Assembly: GCF_947242115.1 (NCBI RefSeq)
Contig: NC_074726.1
Location: 18,362,325 to 18,426,324 of the forward strand
From: Biomphalaria glabrata
Taxonomy: Eukaryota > Mollusca > Gastropoda > Planorbidae
DNA: 64,000 nt
Direction of reading: 5' to 3'
The notes beneath the pieces are model-generated. The model was not told the origin of the DNA. It searched no databases and worked only from the letters and a program-made list of their open reading frames with translations. Shown piece after piece: positions 39,101 to 48,100 of the stretch. The position numbers and the translations under genes are program-made. How positions within the stretch are numbered: position 1 is the first letter of the stretch; each line of letters opens with the position of its first letter.

Positions 39101-42100
39101 GAAAAAATCTAAAAGATTGTTCCTTAAACTCATTCATGTCATGAAAGAAAAACAAATACGATTAGCCTACATACACAAACTCAGAGGCGGTCTACGAAGG
39201 GTCCACCCATGAGTCAATACAATACTTCAAGCACAAATATTAAAATAGAGCTATAAATTACAAACTATCAATAACCACATTCCTGTTGTCTCCAGAAAAA
39301 GTACAAACTATCAATATCCACATTCCTGTCTGTTCCAGACAAAGTACAAACTATCAATATCCACATTCCTGTCTGTTCCAGACAAAGTACAAATTATCAA
39401 TATCCACATTCCTGTCTGTTCCAGACAAAGTACAAACTATCAATGACCACATTCCTGTCTGTCCCCAGACAAAGTACAAACTATCAATGACCACTTTCCT
39501 GTCTGTCTCCAGACAAAGTACAAACTATCAATGACCACATTCCTGTCTGTCTCCAGACAAAGTACAAACTATCAATGACCACTTTCCTGTCTGTCTCCAG
39601 ACAAAGTACAAACTATCAATGACCACATTCCTGTCTGTCTCCAGACAAAGTACTAACTATCCATATCCACATTCCTGTCTGTCTCCAGACAAAGTACAAA
39701 CTATCAATGACCACATTCCTGTCTTTATCCAGACAAAGTACTAACTATCCATATCCACATTCCTGTCTGTCTCCAGACAAAGTACAAACTATCCATATCC
39801 ACATTCCTGTCTGTCTCCAGACAAAGTACAAACTATCAATGACCACATTCCTGTCTGTCTCCAGACAAAGTACAAAAAATCAATATCCACATTCCTGTCT
39901 GTTTCTAGACAAAGTACAAAAAATCAATATCCACATTCCTGTCTGTCTCCAGACAAAGTACAAACTATCAATGACCACATTCCTGTCTGTCACCAGACAA
40001 AGTACACAAAATCAATATCCACATCCCTGTCTGTCACCAGACAAAGTATAAAAAATCAATATCCACATCCCTGTCTGTCTCCAGACAAAGAAAAAAAATC
40101 AATATCCACATCCCTGTCTGTCTCCAGACAAAGAAAAAAAATCAATATCCACATCCCTGTCTTTCTCCAGACAAAGTACAAACTATCAATATCCACATTT
40201 CTGTCTGTCTCCAGACAAAGTACAAACTATCAATGACCACATTCCTGTCTGTTGTCGACGTTATTGATTGTTATTAAGATATGGCTGAGTGTGATTGTTA
40301 TTAAGATATGGCTGAGTGTGATTGTTATTAAGATATGGCTGACTGAGATTGTTATTAAGATATGGCTGAGTGTGATTGTTATTAAGATATGGCTGAGTGT
40401 GATTGTTATTAAGATATGGCTGAGTGTGATTGTTATTAAGATATGGCTGAGTGTGATTGTTATTAAGATATGGCTGAGTGTGATTGTTATTAAGATATGG
40501 CTGAGTGTGATTGTTATTAAGATATGGCATTTTCTTGTAGGGATGTATTTATTTCGTTCAAGCACAAAGCAAAACGTTTCAACCTTTAGAAAGCCATTGC
40601 AGTTTATTGTGAAGAAGGAGATCGGAATACTGAGTCTCCATTTCGTTCAACACTTCTTTAAACTGACGATGGTAGACCGTAGAGTGCTTTTGAGAAGATG
40701 CTGCTAATAATCTTGATTATCAAATTCATGACTTCTACTATTTCGGCCGGAAATATTTGGGCACAAAGCGTTTCTTGGTGTATTATTCAGTGAAACGTAA
40801 GAATTTCACGGTTTATTTTGCTCCGAAAAATCGATGTTGCTTTTTTATTTTTTTCAGTCATTCTTCTAACTCCATCAGTGGCTATTGAAACGATTTTATT
40901 TAAATCGATCTTATTAATGTCTTCAAGGTATTTTTGCAAGGCATTCGCTCTATCTTCCTCTCTAGTTTGTCCAAAGAAAGTGCTAGCAATCCTAGAAGTT
41001 CTTCTTTTGGACCTTGGTAAGACATATACCTGACAAAATGGGCAACTTGTGCCGTGTCTTTTATGTAGCAAGACCCATCGATTGCAAGTGATAAGACAGA
41101 AGAAACTTGAATATCTTCCATCTGCAAATATGTTAAATTTGATTCATTTGATGACATTTTAGACATTTCTATCTTGTACCGTTTTAGCGGATAGTAGCAA
41201 ATATTAGATTTTATTTTCAAGATTTCTGGTTTGTTTATGAAATCACGAAACAGATGCTTGTAGTAAGCAATCTTTGACATGCTCATCATCTGTGAATGGT
41301 TTGCCTTTTTGAGCAATTTCTACTGGTACCACAAATTTTGCCAGATTAGCATTGCTTGTAGATTGCTTCTAACTTTTAGAAGATTATTTGCTTCTAACTT
41401 ATTTACTTGAAAAACAAACTATGAGTCATAGCCAAATCACTGGTGAAGACGCCATTTCGTCTTGCGTCGAAAGCGAATTAAAACCTACATAGAAACATCC
41501 CACGACTGCGTCATTCGAGCTCTACCGACGGACTGACGACGCATGTAATGTGGGAGAGCTGTGGTGCGAGTGGCTGAGAGAATCGGTGCCTAATCATCGT
41601 TAAACTATTCAGAACTAGTTTCATTTTTTGTCGATAAAATAAATCATATTTGTCTGTGGATCTAAAGAGCCGCAGCTTCACATCCAAAGAGCCTCAGCTT
41701 CACATCCAAAGAGCTACATGTGGCTCGCGATCCGCAGGTTGCCTACCCCGGGCCTAGACCACAAGATGACACTGTATAACGTTCACAATAGTGAGCAAAC
41801 ATTTTTACTGGTTTTAGCCTGACGTGGGCACTATGGCAATACTACAGACTGGTGTGCTTTTATCAATCTAAAGTTGTTTCTTAACTTACTGCTGTGTACT
41901 GCTCAGCTGTTTCTTACATATACCAGCTGTTAGAAATGTAGTTTTATAGGTTCCATTGACAGTAGCTGTGGTCAGTACGGCGTGACATGTGGTAAAGTTG
42001 GAGATTGTAATGTTGGCGATGCCCATGTACGTACAACTGTCTTTTACGTTGACACCATTCAAGACTCTTTTAGTCAAGGCGCATACTGGAAACATTGAAA

Positions 42101-45100
42101 AGAGAATGTTACGTTTGAAGCAACAGAGCAATATGATTAATTCAAGAACATCCAAAGTTAACTAGAACAACATCAAAAGTAGACTAGAACAACATCAAAA
42201 GTAAGTAGACTAGAACAACATCAAAAGTAAGTAGACTAGAACAACATCAAAAGTAGACTAGAAAAACATCAAAAGTAGACTAGAACAGCATCAAAAGTAG
42301 ACTAGAACAACATCAAAAGTAGACTAGAACAACATCAAAAGTAGACTAGAACAACATCAAAAGTAAGTAGACTAAAACAACATCAAAAGTAAGTAGACTA
42401 GAACAACATCAAAAGTAGACTAGAACAACATCAAAAGTAGACTAGAACAACATCAAAAGTAAGTAGACTGGAACAACATCAAAAGTAGACTGGAACAACA
42501 TCAAAAGTAGACTAGAACAACATTAAAAGTAGACTAGAACAACATCAAAAGTAGACTAGAACAACATTAAAAGTAGACTAGAACAACATCAAAAGTAGAC
42601 TAGAACAACATCAAAAGTAAGTAGACTAGAACAACATCAAAAGTAGACTAGAACAACATCAAAAGTAGACTAGAACAACATCAAAAGTAGACTAGAACAA
42701 CATCAAAAGTAAGTAGACTAGAACAACATCAAAAGTAGACTAGAACAACATCAAAAGTAGACTAGAACAACATCAAAAGTAGACTAGAACAACATCAAAA
42801 GTAGACTAGAACAACATCAAAAGTAAGTAGACTAGAACAACATCAAAAGTAGACTGGAACAACATCAAAAGTAGACTGGAACAACATCAAAAGTAGACTG
42901 GAACAACATCAAAAGTAAGTAGACTAGAACAACATCAAAAGTAGACTAGAACAACATCAAAAGTAAGTAGACTAGAACAACATCAAAAGTAAGTAGACTA
43001 GAACAACATCAAAAGTAGACTAGAACAACATCAAAAGTAAGTAGACTAGAACAACATCAAAAGTAGACTAGAACAACATCAAAAGTAAGTAGACTAGAAC
43101 AACATCAAAAGTAGACTAGAACAACATCAAAAGTAGACTGGAACAACATCAAAAGTAAGTAGACTAGAACAACATCAAAAGTAGACTGGAACAACATCAA
43201 AAGTAGACTAGAACAACATCAAAAGTAGACTATAACAACATCAAAAGTAGACTAGAACAACATCAAAAGTAAGTAGACTAGAACAACATCAAAAGTAGAC
43301 TAGAACAACATCAAAAGTAGACTAGAACAACATTAAAAGTAGACTAGAACAACATCAAAAGTAGACTAGAACAACATCAAAAGTAAGTAGACTAGAACAA
43401 CATCAAAAGTAGACTAGAACAACATCAAAAGTAGACTAGAACAACATCAAAAGTAGACTAGAACAACATCAAAAGTAGACTAGAACAACATCAAAAGTAA
43501 GTAGACTAGAACAACATCAAAAGTAGACTGGAACAACATCAAAAGTAGACTGGAACAACATCAAAAGTAGACTGGAACAACATCAAAAGTAAGTAGACTA
43601 GAACAACATCAAAAGTAGACTAGAACAACATCAAAAGTAAGTAGACTAGAACAACATCAAAAGTAAGTAGACTAGAACAACATCAAAAGTAAGTAGACTA
43701 GAACAACATCAAAAGTAGACTAGAACAACATCAAAAGTAGACTGGAACAACATCAAAAGTAAGTAGACTAGAACAACATCAAAAGTAGACTGGAACAACA
43801 TCAAAAGTAGACTAGAACAACATCAAAAGTAGACTATAACAACATCAAAAGTAGACTAGAACAACATCAAAAGTAAGTAGACTAGAACAACATCAAAAGT
43901 AGACTAGAACAACATCAAAAGTAGACTAGAACAACATTAAAAGTAGACTAGAACAACATCAAAAGTAGACTAGAACAACATCAAAAGTAAGTAGACTAGA
44001 ACAACATCAAAAGTAGACTAGAACAACATCAAAAGTAGACTAGAACAACATCAAAAGTAGACTAGAACAACATTAAAAGTAGACTAGAACAACATCAAAA
44101 GTAGACTAGAACAACACTACAGGAAGTAGAAGAAAACAATATTAGAAGTAGGTAAAATCAGAGTCTCAATAGCCTTTTATTCTTTTTTTATTTGCTAACT
44201 TGAACGTGTTGGAGAGACAGACCAGTAAACGGTCTTTGGCCTGACGTGAACACTATGGAAATAATTGGAACATCCCAGTGCCATTTGGCCGCGGCCATCT
44301 CGTTACTGCATAAAAAGTTAATTTTAAAATATGTGCGTGATATTTACATATAAAGTGAACTATTATAAACAAACAAAATGTTTTCTTTTAATTTTAGTAG
44401 CTAGTGTACTAGAAACAAACACAGTTAATTAATATTTATATTTATTGTGAACATTTCTTGTACATTTTACAGATTTATACGATTATGTGTCACAGAAAAT
44501 GCACAAAAATGATTCTTTTATATTAACACTAGTCGACCGGCGGCGTAGCCTTAGGCGCCTGCAACCTATGCGACCGCAGTGGGCGCCGCACTTTCATAGG
44601 ACCCGCACTTTCATAGGACCCGCTCTAATTCAAGGTGTAGAAATTATTAAATTAAACCATTTTATAACTTAAAAGAGATTTCCCGCGCCCTCCTGTCGAT
44701 TTACCAGGAGCACTTTCATAAGACCCGCACTTTCATAGGACCCGCGCTAATTCAAGGTGCATAATTAATAAATTAAACCATATTATAGATTTCACGTACC
44801 CTCCTGGCGATTTACCAGGATCTCCTGGAAATCTCCCGAAATTCATTTTAAATACAAAATGGTTTGCAGTTTTAGAAAACAAAAGGTAGCCGTTGATCCT
44901 AAAACTTTGCAAGCCACAATGCAAGCCACAACGCATGGTCAAATATAATTTTTAAATTTCTTTTCTAGTTTTTGAGCTCTGAGTATGACAGGAGGAAATT
45001 TTACATAAATCTAAAAGCGGATTTCCCCCTAAGGGGTTGAGGTAAAACAAAAGGTAGAAGAAAACAATATTAGAAGTAGACACAGAACACTATCAGAAGT

Positions 45101-48100
45101 AGACACAGAACACTATCAGAAGTAGACACAGAACACTATCAGAAGTAGACACAGAACACTATCAGAAGTAGACACAGAACACACTATCAGAAGTAGACAC
45201 AGAACACACTATCAGAAGTAGACACAGAACACTATCAGAAGTAGACACAGAACACACTATCAGAAGTAGACACAGAACACACTATCAGAAGTAGACACAG
45301 AACACTATCAGAAGTAGACACAGAACACTATCAGAAGTAGACACAGAACACTATCAGAAGTAGACACAGAACACTATCAGAAGTAGACACAGAACACACT
45401 ATCAGAAGTAGACACAGAACACACTATCAGAAGTAGACACAGAACACTATCAGAAGTAGACACAGAACACACTATCAGAAGTAGACACAGAACACACTAT
45501 CAGAAGTAGACACAGAACACTATCAGAAGTAGACACAGAACACACTATCAGAAGTAGACACAGAACACACTATCAGAAGTAGACACAGAACACACTATCA
45601 GAAGTAGACACAGAACACACTATCAGAAGTAGACACAGAACACACTATCAGAAGTAGACACAGAACACTATCAGAAGTAGACACAGAACACACTATCAGA
45701 AGTAGACACAGAACACACTATCAGAAGTAGACACAGAACACACTATCAGAAGTAGACACAGAACACACTATCAGAAGTAGACACAGAACACTATCAGAAG
45801 TAGACACAGAACACTATCAGAAGTAGACACAGAACACACTATCAGAAGTAGACAAACAACTTATATAGAACTGCACTCTATTTCTATTTGAATGAGTCTG
45901 ATGTAACTTACAGGAAGCTATCCTCGGCTGAACTGTTGTTGTTGAAGTCGTTGTTGTGGTTGTAGTAGTGGGGGTTGTTGTTGTGGTGGGTGGCGTTGTG
46001 GTGGTTGTAGTTGATGTCGTGGTTGTTGTTGGTGTCGTGGTTGTCGAAGTTGTGCTGGTTGAGGTCGTGGTTGTTGTAGTGGGTGTTGTGCTAGTTGTAG
46101 TTGTGGTGGATGTCGACGTGGTCGTTGGTAAACCGCAAGTGACACTTGTACTACATCTGCACTCAGTATCTGAAAAGACCGAAACGTTTCTTAATAAAAG
46201 CAATGTTAGTTTCAAAAGGATTTGTAGCAGTATTGTAAGAAATGGGTTTAGGAAAGACAATGTCATGATTTGTCATCTCTCATTTGAAAAAGACTTTGAT
46301 AAATAAGAAACTAATCCGTGATAGGTCTTAACGTTTTTCTTGAATCTAGTGAAGCATGTTGTTTGTCTGAGATCAATGGGGAGTGAGATCCAAACTTTTG
46401 GTCTATGTAGTGAAAAAGCTCACAAAGCGTAACTTTTGGAGGAAAAACGTGGCACGACTAAAAGCATTGTGTCGATGTAGTGCAGAGCACTCCTAAGGAC
46501 ACATGGCGTGATCATTTTACTAAGGTACTAAGGCATCTCTTTATTTGAGATGTACTTATGACATTCACAGGAAGCCAATGGAGAGACCAGACTCTGTTCT
46601 GAATTCGCTGCAGATTTTGTTATCGGTTCTACCCGCCAGCATGACATTGCACTAGTCAAGATGGAAGAGTAAGAATATCTCAGCTAGCTTTTTGTTTACT
46701 CCGTTCTATAATATGGTCGGATCAAGCCTAGTAGTGAATAAAGAATTATACACAGTCTAAACATTAAAAGATATCCCCTTAGATGTCACAAAGTGTTCAT
46801 TTCAATTGAAAACATTGCATTATTTTATCCCAATTAAATTTTACATTGCTAGATTTCACCCAAACATTTCAAATAAACGTTCAACGCTACAGAGTGCAAT
46901 GCTGTTCTGGGAAGCGTGGTCGAGAGGCTTGAACTTGGCTTGGCTACCTAGAAGAGGGCTCGAGGTTTGACACCCGACTCGGGCAAAGTTGTGTTTTCTG
47001 ATCCCCTATAGGCAGCACGGAAAACCAACTCCTAGATACCCCCCCCCCACTGGTCCACAAATGAGATAGGACCAAAAGCGCTCTGAGCATGCTATATGCA
47101 TGAAAATAGCGCTATATAAAAGCTATAATAATAATATTGATAAGCAAATTTCACCAGCTTAAAGATATTTTTGAAACAACATTAGCTTTGACATATTATT
47201 TAATACATTGATATAATACAATTATACAGTACATTAAAAAAAATCTACGGTTATTATACACTTCAACTATATACATTACTAGAGAAGCAGCAATTGTTTC
47301 TGGTATCGGCCAAATAACAACAGTCTTTGTCATCTCTTGACGTATACGACTGACGGAGATACTTCAAGTAAGGAGACACTAGAAGACCGCTAAGAGGAAA
47401 ACAAGAAATATTTCAGTTGAAGTGACGCTGTGAGATCTAGTGGATGAAATTTCAATTAATTCTAGGCCATTCCGACACCAACGAGTCAAAGAATGAAAAT
47501 AGTCATTATGTTTAAGTAACGAGACCCAAAACATCTGAAACGAAATTAAAGTATGGAGACTCCAACTTTTGATCAAGGATTTTATTCAACACTAAGATGA
47601 TCGTAAGAGGAAAATTGAGATTATTGTTAATATTTATGTTTAATTAATGTTAATTACCCTAGGATTGGCTTGGTACATGGTTTCTAGAATAAGTCTAGAG
47701 AAACTCTATTTAAAACTGTGTCAACTCGAGACTTTGAATGTATTTTAACTATGAGTCCTGTAGGATTGAACTGGGGACTAGATTTTAACGATGAGTCCTG
47801 TAGGATTGAACTGGGGAGTAGATTTTAACTATGAGTCCTGTAGGATTGAACTGGGGACTAGATTTTAACAATGAGTCCTGTAGGATTGAACTGGGGATTA
47901 GATTTTAACTATGAGTCCTGTAGGATTGAACTGGGGACTAGATTTTAACTATGAGTCCTGTAGGATTGAACTGGGGACTAGATTGAAACAATGAGTCCTG
48001 TAGGATTGAACTGGGGACTAGATTTTAACTATGAGTCCTGTAGGATTGAACTGGGGATTAGATTTTAACTATGAGTCCTGTAGGATTGAACTGGGGACTA

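Noticed and set aside
39286-40051. Frames repeating [17 protein letters not shown]
   Set aside because: They come from the 44 bp minisatellite in intron 4 of gene A; successive units shift frame.
45956-46306. Val-rich frame on the + strand
   Set aside because: It is the antisense of the Thr-rich linker exon of gene A, which has proper splice borders and homologues in genes B and C.
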